This document shows, one piece after another, positions 1 to 5,999 of a stretch of DNA of 6,310 bases. The stretch is taken from contig CAUJJQ010000013.1 of NCBI GenBank assembly GCA_963205285.1, positions 1 through 6,310 of the forward strand, written 5' to 3'. Below the pieces are notes generated by a model, which ran no database searches, was not told the DNA's origin, and saw nothing but the letters and a program-made list of their open reading frames with translations. Source of the stretch: Pseudomonadota bacterium (GTDB lineage Bacteria; Pseudomonadota; Alphaproteobacteria; Sphingomonadales; Sphingomonadaceae). Each line of letters starts with the position of its first letter. Within the stretch, counting starts at the first letter, position 1. The translations under genes were made by a program, and so were the position numbers.

Positions 1-743
1 CCGCCTGCGCGTTCCGCCATGTTGATGACAGCATCGGGCAAAAGCCGCGCCACCGCCCCGGTTTTGAGGTAGCCGCAGGTCAGCGGATAGCTGAACAAGC
101 GGTGTTCGACCAGTTCCAGCCCCGCCGCCGCGCTCAGGCTGCGCATCTCATCTTCGTGGAGCAGGAATATATGCCCGTCGGCATCGGGCTTGAACTGCTG
201 CCCTTCGAACACCGACGGGTCATCAAAATCGGAAAAACGCGGCAGATTATTCATCAGATAGCCGCCATTGGGGGTCGAAACGACGATATGCCCGCCCGGT
301 TTGACGAGGCGGCTGATCGCCTCCAAAAATTGATCGGGGTGGGCGACATGTTCGATGACTTCAAGCGCGAGGACAAGGTCATAGGTGTCCGACAGCGCAT
401 CCGCGCGTTCCAAAATATTGCCCGAAACATAGTCTATCTGCGCATGTTCGGGGGCCTTTAACGCCACATAATCCGCCAATTCCCCGCGAAAATCATTCCA
501 TGTGACGCAATGTCCCATCGCCGCCATAGCATTGGTGAAATTGCCCGCCGCTGCCGCAATGTCGAGGATGCGGCCCGGCACGGGCGCAAAGCGCGCTACA
601 GCATCCAGAACATGCGTACGCCGGTTTTTATACATGCGCGCATAGCCATGGCGCGGGTCTTCGCCCCAGATTTCGAGCCGGTCGAACCGATGCGAATATT
701 GCCAGCTTTCCGGCCAGCTTGCATCCAGCGGCAGTGCAGCCAT
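1..743 (-). CDS. Class I SAM-dependent methyltransferase, UbiG/Methyltransf_23-like (C-terminus cut by window edge)
   Basis: The frame is open from ATG at 743 to the window edge, giving 247 codons, and reads without interruption as a Rossmann-fold methyltransferase. Visible motifs are motif I ILDIAAAAGNF (residues about 59-69), the acidic motif II stretch LALEVIEHVAHP (about 125-136), and VKPGGHIVVSTPN (about 147-159). These are typical of the UbiG / Methyltransf_11/23 group, which transfers a methyl group from SAM to a small molecule or sugar. There is no signal peptide or membrane segment, so it should be cytoplasmic. Motif I is unusual because the first glycines of the usual DxGxGxG are alanines. 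The gene starts 19 bases after the SGNH acyltransferase gene and is probably co-transcribed with it. By context I infer O- or N-methylation of a polysaccharide sugar or its precursor; another small-molecule substrate is possible. A GTG directly before the ATG (746-744) is an alternative start. The family is secure, the substrate is not. Confidence 0.9.
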   Translation of the reverse strand, partial: MAALPLDASWPESWQYSHRFDRLEIWGEDPRHGYARMYKNRRTHVLDAVARFAPVPGRILDIAAAAGNFTNAMAAMGHCVTWNDFRGELADYVALKAPEHAQIDYVSGNILERADALSDTYDLVLALEVIEHVAHPDQFLEAISRLVKPGGHIVVSTPNGGYLMNNLPRFSDFDDPSVFEGQQFKPDADGHIFLLHEDEMRSLSAAAGLELVEHRLFSYPLTCGYLKTGAVARLLPDAVINMAERAG

Positions 744-750
744 CACCCTT

Positions 751-757
751 CCCCCCT
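751..757 (-). promoter_or_regulatory. Shine-Dalgarno of the methyltransferase gene
   Basis: Read on the minus strand, the 19-base gap between the two genes contains AGGGGGG about 7 bases before the ATG at 743. It is the only purine-rich ribosome-binding sequence in the gap. It supports the start at 743, or at the adjacent GTG at 746. An in-frame TAG at 779-777 rules out a much longer N-terminus. Confidence 0.6.
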
Positions 758-762
758 GACCA

Positions 763-2763
763 TCATCGCGCTTGCCCTAGCGTATCAAGCCGCGCGCGCA
801 AGCGCACCGCCAAGTCACGGCTGCCCGCTAGGCTCAAGTGGTTGTTGTCGCGCCACAGGACGATATTGTCCCGCACCGCCGGACAGCGCGCCCTATCGCA
901 ATATCCATCGATCAGCGACAATATCTGCACTTGCGGGTGGCGCGCACGCAGCCGCGCCAGCGCGGCCAGCATATCACCCTGTTGCCGCTCAGCCTCAGCA
1001 CGCGAAATATCGCATTGCGCCGCATCCCGGCGACCCAGACATTCAGGAACATTGTGCGCAAATTGCGGTGTGTCGACGATGATGGTCAGCGGCAGGCGCC
1101 ATGCGGCGCTGGCCCGCGCCCAATCCTCCCACCCCGCATCGCGCGCCGTTACCGCGCCGCCGCCTAGTCCCATCAGACTCGTCGGTTGTGCAATGCGCGG
1201 CCAGCGCGCGGCGAGGACGATGCCAGAAACAGCGCGCGCTCGCGCCAATTGCGCTGCCTCTGCGCGCACCGCCGTCAGATAAGCGGCGCAATCGCTGCTC
1301 AAATCCGCCGACCACAGGCGTCCAATGACATTGGCCGGGCCGTCAATCGGGCGACAGCCGCCGCGTGTGCGCGGCAAAACGCCCTTCGACCTTGCCCTGC
1401 CCCATGCGTCAAACATGCCGAGCAAATGATAAGCGTGGGAATCGCCCACGAGCAACAGCGGCCGCACGTCGGCCCTATTGCCAATTATGCATCGCTCTAC
1501 CGGAGCCAGCCCGACAAAATGCGCCTGATAATTGGCGCATGGCGCGGGCCAATTGGGCAGGTTGCCATCGCGCCCTGCCCGTATCGCCTGAAGCTGCGGC
1601 GATGCGGCGAGCGCCAGTTTCGCGCCCTGCCATGTGCCCATTGCCCCCGCCATCACCAACGCCAGCGCCGCCGCCCCCGCGGCAAGCGAACGGGCCTGCC
1701 CGCGCACCCAGCCCCATTTTTGCTGGCGGATCGGCGTTTCGACGATGTGGTAACTCAGCGATGCGAGCGCAATTGCCACCGCCACCGCGCCCCAAATTGC
1801 GACGGGCGGCGCTTGCCCAAGATAATGACCGCGCACCAGTGCGAGCAGCGGCCAGTGCCAGAGGTAGAGGCCATAGCTGAGCTTACCCAAATAGGTCATC
1901 GGCGCAGTGGCAAGCACCCGGCTGCCCCAGCCATCGCCATCGACCATCCCGCCCCAGATGACCGCACCCGCGCCCAAAACCGGCAGCAGCGCCCAAAAAT
2001 CGGGAAAGGGGCGATTACCATCGATGGCGAAAAAACCGACCAGCATCGCGGCCAGCCCCAATGGGGTGAGCAGGCGCGTCCACCGACCCCGCAAACGGGC
2101 CAGCGGCACAACCGCAATCAGCGCGCCAAGCGCAAATTCCCATGCCCTGAGCGGCATGAAATAAAATCCGACCGGCGCGCGCCAGTGGATAACCCATTGC
2201 GCCAAGCCAAAACTGACCAGCAATGTCGCGCAAAATACCCCAATATATAGCCGATTAACCCCCAACCCCCAGCGCTTGGCCAGCCACATGATTCCCCAGA
2301 TGAGGAGCGGCCAGACAAGGTAAAATTGCTCCTCCACCGCCAGCGTCCAAGTGTGGAGCAGCGGATAGACCTCAGCCTCCGGCGCGAAATAGCCAGATGG
2401 TTGAAACATATAGAAAAAATTGGCAACAAAACCCATCGCGGCGAGGGCGCTTTTGGCAAAATCCTGCCGTGTGCCATCGGCAGGCAGCAGCCAGATCGAC
2501 GCCAGTGTCACCGCCACCAGCATCAACACCAGCGCCGGAAATAGCCGCCGGACCCGCCGCGCATAAAAATTGCCGATTGAAATGCGGCCCTTTGCCGCCG
2601 CCTCCTCCACCAACAGGCCGGTGATGAGGAAACCCGATATGACAAAGAATATATCAACGCCGGTAAAGCCGCCCGACAGCGACGACACCCCAGCGTGGAA
2701 CAATACCACCGAACCCACCGCGATGGCGCGCAGCCCATCTATATCGCGGCGATAGCCCTGCAT
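763..2763 (-). CDS. Membrane acyltransferase (AT3 family) fused to a C-terminal periplasmic SGNH domain, OafB/OatA-like
   Basis: This 666-residue protein has the AT3-SGNH architecture used for O-acetylation of O-antigens, peptidoglycan and exopolysaccharides. The AT3 half (about 1-350) begins with the classic YRRDIDGLRAIAV (4-16), followed by the conserved His23 (LFHAG), GVDIFFVISGFLITGLL (35-51), HTWTLAVEEQFYLVWP (137-152), LSYGLYLWHWPL (295-306) and VETPIR (341-346). It has about ten hydrophobic segments, and an eleventh at about 360-378 would put the C-terminus in the periplasm. The SGNH half (about 395-666) has GDSHA (440-444, catalytic Ser442), LAARW (517-521) and the DxxH pair Asp639/His642 in WRDNNHLS. 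In this family the AT3 part is thought to move an acetyl group across the membrane and the SGNH part to pass it to the glycan. Eight of its nine cysteines lie in the SGNH half. The ATG follows the carbamoyltransferase stop directly and fits the family N-terminus. Acceptor unknown. Confidence 0.95.
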   Translation of the reverse strand: MQGYRRDIDGLRAIAVGSVVLFHAGVSSLSGGFTGVDIFFVISGFLITGLLVEEAAAKGRISIGNFYARRVRRLFPALVLMLVAVTLASIWLLPADGTRQDFAKSALAAMGFVANFFYMFQPSGYFAPEAEVYPLLHTWTLAVEEQFYLVWPLLIWGIMWLAKRWGLGVNRLYIGVFCATLLVSFGLAQWVIHWRAPVGFYFMPLRAWEFALGALIAVVPLARLRGRWTRLLTPLGLAAMLVGFFAIDGNRPFPDFWALLPVLGAGAVIWGGMVDGDGWGSRVLATAPMTYLGKLSYGLYLWHWPLLALVRGHYLGQAPPVAIWGAVAVAIALASLSYHIVETPIRQQKWGWVRGQARSLAAGAAALALVMAGAMGTWQGAKLALAASPQLQAIRAGRDGNLPNWPAPCANYQAHFVGLAPVERCIIGNRADVRPLLLVGDSHAYHLLGMFDAWGRARSKGVLPRTRGGCRPIDGPANVIGRLWSADLSSDCAAYLTAVRAEAAQLARARAVSGIVLAARWPRIAQPTSLMGLGGGAVTARDAGWEDWARASAAWRLPLTIIVDTPQFAHNVPECLGRRDAAQCDISRAEAERQQGDMLAALARLRARHPQVQILSLIDGYCDRARCPAVRDNIVLWRDNNHLSLAGSRDLAVRLRARLDTLGQAR

Positions 2764-4515
2764 TTAGGCGTTGTTTTCACGCCGGATCAGCACATCACCC
2801 AGCACCAATACGTCCATCTTGGTGCGCAAGAAGCAGTCGAGCGCTTCCTTTGGGCGGCAGACGACCGGTTCATTTTCGTTGAAGCTGGTGTTCAAAACCA
2901 TCGGCACGCCGGTCTGTTCGCGAAACGCCTCTATCAACGCGGCATAGCGCGCGTTGGTCGCCGCATCGACAGTTTGCAACCGCCCTGACCCATCAACATG
3001 GGTGACCGCAGGGATTTGCGCGCGTTTTTCTTCGCGGATCTGGAAAACCTGCATCATAAAGGGGACATCATCCACCTCCTCAAACCATTCGCCGGTATGT
3101 TCCTTGAGGATAGAGGGCGCAAAGGGGCGGAAACTTTCGCGCCGCTTGATTTTAAGGTTCAATATATCCTTCATATCGGCGCGGCGCGGGTCACCGATGA
3201 TCGAACGATTGCCCAACGCACGCGGGCCCCATTCCATCGCGCCCTGAAACCAGCCAATCACCTTGCCATCGGCCACCGCGCTGGCGGTTTCGCGCGCCAG
3301 ACTTGCCACATCATCATGGCGCGTGACGCAGCACCCCGCGGCATCAAGCGCCGATTTTTCGGCGCTGAGCAACGCGTCAATTTCCGCCGCATCGGCCGCT
3401 GGCCCCCAATATGCATGGTCCATGACGAACTGGCGCGCGCCCCCTTCGCGGTGCCAGACGGCAAAGGCAGCGCCAATCGCGCCGCCCGCATCCCCCGCCG
3501 CCGACTGAACATAGACGTGGGTGTAGGGGGTTTCGCGCCGCACCTTGCCATTGGCGACGCTGTTCGCGCCGCATCCCCCGGCGATGGTCACCGCGTCAAG
3601 CTGATGCTTGTCGTGCAGGCGGCACAGCAAATGGAAGAAAGCTTCTTCGTACATGCGCTGAGCAGAACGCGCCAAGTCCTTGTGATATTGCGTTAATTCA
3701 TCCGCCTTACCCCGACGCGGGCCGAGCAATGCTTCGAGCGCGGGGGAGAATAGGTCACCGACCACCGGCGAACCATCTTCCCAGCTATAGGCGACACCCT
3801 CTTTGTGGTGGCGGAAAAATTTGGTGTCGAGCTTGAAGCCGCCATCATCCTCCAGCTTGACGATCTGGCGCATCGCATCCAGCGCGACGGGGCTGCCATA
3901 AGGGGCAAGCCCCATCACCTTATATTCGTCACCATAGTGCGGAAAACCCAGATATTGGGTGATCGCCTGATAAAATATGCCCAGCGAATGGGGGAAATAG
4001 ACGCGACCCTCGACATCGATATCGCTGCCCTGCCCCAGCCCCCACGCCGCGCTCGAAAAATCGCCAAAACCATCGACCGAAACGACGCTCGCCGACTTGA
4101 ACGGCGACACATGAAAGGCGGACGACAGGTGGGCGATATGATGTTCCACCGCCTCAAAACGGCCGTGATAAGGCTGATCGGGAAAGGCTTCGGACAGATA
4201 TTCACCGATTGCCTTGCGCTTACCACGGTTCGCCAGCCGGTCGGCAATCAGTTTCAGGCTCGGCCGATGCTGGATGGTATAGAGCAATTTGCGCGGCAGA
4301 TGCGCCTTGCTGTCCTGATTGGTGGCGATGACATCGACGTCGGACAATTTCAGTCCCGCCGCCTCCAGACACCATGCAATCGATTGGCTGGGGAAACCGG
4401 CCCAATGTTTCAGGCGGCGAAACCGCTCCTCCTCCGCAGCGGCGATCAAAACGCCATCGCGCACCAGACATGCCGATGAATCGCCGTGAAAGGCGTTAAG
4501 GCCAAGGATGATCAT
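2764..4515 (-). CDS. O-carbamoyltransferase, NodU/CmcH/TobZ family
   Basis: This 583-residue protein matches the two-domain carbamoyltransferase family along its full length. The N-terminal Kae1-like part (about 1-355) has LGLNAFHGDSSACL (4-17), AAEEERFRRLKH (26-37), EHHIAHLSSAF (124-134, an HxxxH with His125 and His129), VSVDGFGD (145-152), EYKVMGLAPYG (197-207), AGGCGANSVANGK (312-324) and AAGDAGGAIGAA (339-350, with Asp342 as likely third metal ligand). The C-terminal YrdC-like part has GWFQGAMEWGPRALGNRSI (421-439), ESFRPFAPSI (460-469) and LNTSFNENEPVV (541-552). In this family carbamoyl phosphate and ATP form carbamoyl-adenylate, and the carbamoyl group is then passed to a hydroxyl. Known members act on Nod factors, cephamycin and tobramycin. 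It is soluble, with no signal peptide. Because it lies between two glycan acyltransferase genes, I infer a sugar or nucleotide-sugar substrate. Every family motif I looked for is present, so it is probably active. Confidence 0.96.
   Translation of the reverse strand: MIILGLNAFHGDSSACLVRDGVLIAAAEEERFRRLKHWAGFPSQSIAWCLEAAGLKLSDVDVIATNQDSKAHLPRKLLYTIQHRPSLKLIADRLANRGKRKAIGEYLSEAFPDQPYHGRFEAVEHHIAHLSSAFHVSPFKSASVVSVDGFGDFSSAAWGLGQGSDIDVEGRVYFPHSLGIFYQAITQYLGFPHYGDEYKVMGLAPYGSPVALDAMRQIVKLEDDGGFKLDTKFFRHHKEGVAYSWEDGSPVVGDLFSPALEALLGPRRGKADELTQYHKDLARSAQRMYEEAFFHLLCRLHDKHQLDAVTIAGGCGANSVANGKVRRETPYTHVYVQSAAGDAGGAIGAAFAVWHREGGARQFVMDHAYWGPAADAAEIDALLSAEKSALDAAGCCVTRHDDVASLARETASAVADGKVIGWFQGAMEWGPRALGNRSIIGDPRRADMKDILNLKIKRRESFRPFAPSILKEHTGEWFEEVDDVPFMMQVFQIREEKRAQIPAVTHVDGSGRLQTVDAATNARYAALIEAFREQTGVPMVLNTSFNENEPVVCRPKEALDCFLRTKMDVLVLGDVLIRRENNA
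2767..2783 (-). promoter_or_regulatory. Small hairpin at the carbamoyltransferase/AT3-SGNH gene junction
   Basis: On the mRNA strand GGCGT, a 7-base loop GAAAACA and ACGCC form a perfect 5-base-pair stem inside the last codons of the carbamoyltransferase. It ends directly before the TAA and the next ATG. No Shine-Dalgarno is visible before that ATG. The layout fits translation of the acyltransferase by termination and re-initiation. A regulatory role for so short a stem is inference. Confidence 0.35.
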
Positions 4516-4526
4516 GGGGGGGATTT

Positions 4527-4532
4527 TCCTCT
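4527..4532 (-). promoter_or_regulatory. Shine-Dalgarno of the carbamoyltransferase gene
   Basis: AGAGGA, within AAGAGGAAAA on the minus strand, lies 11 bases before the ATG at 4515, with a run of six C between. The spacing is a little long but it is the only good ribosome-binding match. The ATG gives the expected family N-terminus MIILGLNAFHGD. Confidence 0.55.
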
Positions 4533-4563
4533 TATTTTTTACGGATATTTGCCTGCCCCCATG

Positions 4564-4587
4564 CCCTTAGCAGAGCTTTGGGGTCAA
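4564..4587 (-). promoter_or_regulatory. Candidate promoter for the carbamoyltransferase gene
   Basis: Read on the minus strand, TTGACCC (4587-4581) is followed after 9 bases by GCTAAGGG (4571-4564). The first element is a strong -35 match. The second carries the GCTA core of the alphaproteobacterial housekeeping -10, but its last three bases do not fit and the spacing is one base below the usual 10-14. It lies in the only sizeable gap within the minus-strand gene set, about 50 bases before the start codon. I found no convincing terminator in this gap, so read-through from the upstream AT3 gene is also likely. Confidence 0.35.
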
Positions 4588-4590
4588 TGG

Positions 4591-4620
4591 TTAATAGGGG
4601 CTAATCGGGGCTAATTGGCG
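4591..4620 (-). repeat. Three-unit 10-base tandem repeat with a stop codon in each unit
   Basis: On the plus strand the units are ttaatagggg, ctaatcgggg and ctaattggcg, with 8 of 10 bases shared between neighbours. On the minus strand each unit starts a stop codon: TAG at 4613-4611, TAG at 4603-4601 and TAA at 4593-4591. The first is the true stop of the AT3 gene. Because the period is 10, the three stops fall in three different frames. Confidence 0.6.
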
Positions 4621-5771
4621 AAAATACGCCTTTGCAGCCAGCGGCGGATGGCATCTGTATTGCGTTCGAACAGCCGCCAGATGCAGGCCGCGTAAAACAA
4701 CGCAAATATCGTCGCTGTAACCAGCCAACTGAGCCCCGTCGCATCGGGGGCGAACTGGCGCGGCAGGAAGAGGAGGCTGGCCATCAAAAACAGCAGCGGA
4801 AAATGGACGACGTAGAGGGTGTAGGATATTTCGGAGAGCGCCTTGGCCAATTTGCCGTACAGCGTGCCAAAACCGCCGAGCCGCGCCAGTCCGGGCAGCC
4901 ACAAAGCGGTGATGATGCCCAGCAATATATCGCCCATCAGCCCTGGGTGGCTGCGTGACCACGCCATGCCGACGAGTAGCAACGCCAGACCAGTCGCGCT
5001 CCATATCGCGGCGCGGCGCTGGCTTGCGCCGGCAAAATCGCGCAAGGGCCAGACCAACGCACCTGCCAGCCAGATGAGGCCGAGCAGCAGCATGTCATGC
5101 GGCATGAGGAGCGCGAGGAGGATGGCAGCAATGCCCGCCGCCAGCCGCCCGCCCAACTGCCCGCCAAAAGACGCGCGCCAGCCCGTCCGGCCAAAGGCAG
5201 CGAGCGCCATTGCGGGAAAGAGGAGGTAATAGAAAAATTCGTTCGCAAGACTCCACAACGGGCCATTGCTGCCAAATGTCGGCACAAATATCGTTTGTAG
5301 AAACAATATATTGCCGGCCAATGTTGCAATACCTAGGTCAATGCCGCGCGCCGCATCCGGTCCGCTCGACAATATGCCCCACAGGCTGCCGTCATAGCCC
5401 GGCCCCTGCAATATATCGCGCCCCAGCCAGTCCCACAGCGCGCCGAGCGCCAGCGCGGGGAGCAGCACCGTCCACAGCCGGGTGAGGCGGCGGAGGAGAT
5501 AATCGCCCGCGCGAAATTGCCCGGTTCGGATGCGCTGAAACGCCGAACCGCCGACCAAAAAGCCCGACAGCGCAAAAAACAGCACCACCGCCTGATGGCC
5601 AAGTCCGGTCAGGAAATAGAGCGCCTTGGTCACCACATCGGGCGATGCCAGCGCGGCATAATCCACCCAGAGCAGCCCCCGAATATGGCCAACGCAGACC
5701 AGCAAGGCCGCCAGCCCGCGCAGCATGTCAATATGGTCAAAGCGGGGGGACGGGGCGGCGGGCGTTAGCAT
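4611..5771 (-). CDS. Stand-alone membrane acyltransferase (AT3 family)
   Basis: This 386-residue, roughly ten-helix protein is of typical length for an AT3 protein without an added domain. It carries FDHIDMLRGLAALLVCVGHI (11-30, with Asp15, Arg18 and the conserved His29), VVLFFALSGFLVGG (62-75), LLRRLTRLWTVLLPAL (92-107), GPLWSLANEFFYYLLFP (170-186, with Glu178) and a late LSEISYTLYVVHFPLL (312-327). AT3 proteins use acyl-CoA to O-acylate, usually O-acetylate, extracytoplasmic sugars; members also modify Nod factors, macrolides and O-antigens. There is no SGNH domain, unlike the AT3 protein two genes downstream, so the two probably act at different sites or with different partners. The start at 5771 is firm because an in-frame TGA lies at 5777-5775 and the conserved Asp15/Arg18/His29 block lies just inside. 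No Shine-Dalgarno is visible. It is the first gene of the minus-strand set. Substrate unknown. Confidence 0.93.
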   Translation of the reverse strand: MLTPAAPSPRFDHIDMLRGLAALLVCVGHIRGLLWVDYAALASPDVVTKALYFLTGLGHQAVVLFFALSGFLVGGSAFQRIRTGQFRAGDYLLRRLTRLWTVLLPALALGALWDWLGRDILQGPGYDGSLWGILSSGPDAARGIDLGIATLAGNILFLQTIFVPTFGSNGPLWSLANEFFYYLLFPAMALAAFGRTGWRASFGGQLGGRLAAGIAAILLALLMPHDMLLLGLIWLAGALVWPLRDFAGASQRRAAIWSATGLALLLVGMAWSRSHPGLMGDILLGIITALWLPGLARLGGFGTLYGKLAKALSEISYTLYVVHFPLLFLMASLLFLPRQFAPDATGLSWLVTATIFALFYAACIWRLFERNTDAIRRWLQRRIFAN

Positions 5772-5781
5772 GGGTCATGCG

Positions 5782-5808
5782 CTTATGGCCGCGCATGGCC
5801 GGATGCAA
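5782..5808 (-). promoter_or_regulatory. Candidate promoter of the minus-strand gene set
   Basis: On the minus strand TTGCATC (5808-5802) and GCCATAAG (5789-5782) are separated by 12 bases, inside the 10-14 range of the alphaproteobacterial housekeeping promoter. TTG and most of GCTANAWC are matched, but the fit is imperfect. Transcription would start about 5 bases before the ATG at 5771, which fits the absence of a Shine-Dalgarno. This is a pattern match only. Confidence 0.25.
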
Positions 5809-5836
5809 GCGATGGGCGGGAAATCCTTGCAATTGT

Positions 5837-5856
5837 GCCCCGGCGAAAGCAGCGGC
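5837..5856. repeat. Degenerate GCGAAA-loop palindrome (intergenic repeat remnant)
   Basis: GCCCCGGC, loop GAAA, GCAGCGGC pair at six of eight positions, with mismatches at 5840/5853 and 5842/5851. It resembles the CCnGCGAAAGCnGG intergenic palindromes common in sphingomonad and related genomes and lies 18 bases from a better-kept copy. Family assignment is from memory and not checked by search. Confidence 0.4.
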
Positions 5857-5874
5857 CAAACCCCACCACAGGTC

Positions 5875-5894
5875 ATTCCGGCGAAGGTCGGAAT
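5875..5894. repeat. Palindromic intergenic repeat, ATTCCGGC-GAAG-GTCGGAAT
   Basis: The arms 5875-5882 and 5887-5894 form an 8-base-pair stem with one G-T pair around a GAAG loop. This matches the widespread intergenic element of the form TCATTCC-GCGAA-GGAATCC found in many copies in some proteobacteria. Read through on the minus strand it encodes DSDLRRND, a peptide I recognise as the signature of false ORFs over this repeat. It may also act as a short transcript-end or mRNA-stabilising hairpin, but there is no T-run after it. Confidence 0.6.
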
Positions 5895-5946
5895 CCATCA
5901 ACCCCTCCACCACCGCTGCGCGGCGATCCCCCGTCCTCGTATTGGG

Positions 5947-5960
5947 GGGGAATAATCCCC
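5947..5960. other. Short G/C hairpin upstream of the wecB promoter candidate
   Basis: GGGGA, loop ATAA, TCCCC form a perfect 5-base-pair stem, part of a run of seven G (5944-5950). The same G-run can instead pair with TCCCCC at 5927-5932. Its function is unknown. It ends 13 bases before the candidate wecB -35. Confidence 0.35.
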
Positions 5961-5973
5961 TCAACCCATAAGA

Positions 5974-5999
5974 TTGTTTTCACCAAAACATGCTATGCC
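5974..5999 (+). promoter_or_regulatory. Candidate wecB promoter
   Basis: TTGTTTT (5974-5980) and GCTATGCC (5992-5999) are 11 bases apart, matching the spacing and the GCTA core of the alphaproteobacterial housekeeping promoter. The -35 keeps only TTG. The predicted start of transcription, 6-8 bases after the -10, falls almost on the wecB ATG at 6006, so the transcript would be leaderless or nearly so. No Shine-Dalgarno is present, which agrees. Confidence 0.4.
5975..5990. promoter_or_regulatory. Candidate operator, TGTTTT-CACC-AAAACA
   Basis: This is a perfect 6+6 inverted repeat with a 4-base spacer, overlapping the -35 and spacer of the candidate wecB promoter. Size and position suit a dimeric repressor. 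It is AT-rich in a GC-rich setting, which makes chance less likely but does not exclude it. No regulator gene is in the window. Confidence 0.35.

Noticed and set aside
102..461. 119-codon plus-strand open frame
   Set aside because: It is antisense to the methyltransferase, whose intact motifs in the other strand are decisive.
510..1282. Two plus-strand open frames (510-1082 and 719-1282)
   Set aside because: They are antisense to the methyltransferase start and the SGNH domain, low in complexity and without recognisable motifs.
1186..2250. 354-codon open frame on the plus strand
   Set aside because: It lies wholly antisense to the AT3-SGNH gene, is rich in Arg, Pro, Gln and Ala with no domain, and is explained by the GC-biased codon use of the real gene.
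2998..4479. Plus-strand open frames of 232 and 224 codons
   Set aside because: They are antisense to the strongly conserved carbamoyltransferase and show no family features.
4516..4610. Rho-independent terminator after the first AT3 gene
   Set aside because: Only a 4-base CCCC/GGGG pairing with a long loop and no following T-run on the minus strand could be found. The A/T-rich stretch near 4534-4540 has no stem before it.
4591..5004. 137-codon minus-strand open frame
   Set aside because: It is an out-of-frame shadow of the AT3 gene, ending at the third stop of the 10-base repeat.
5785..5800. ATGGCC direct repeat with 10-base period
   Set aside because: Two short GC-rich copies that include the self-complementary GGCC are expected by chance in this composition.
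5737..5964. Small minus-strand open frame in the intergenic region
   Set aside because: It reads through the palindromic repeats and contains the DSDLRRND peptide typical of false ORFs over this repeat type.
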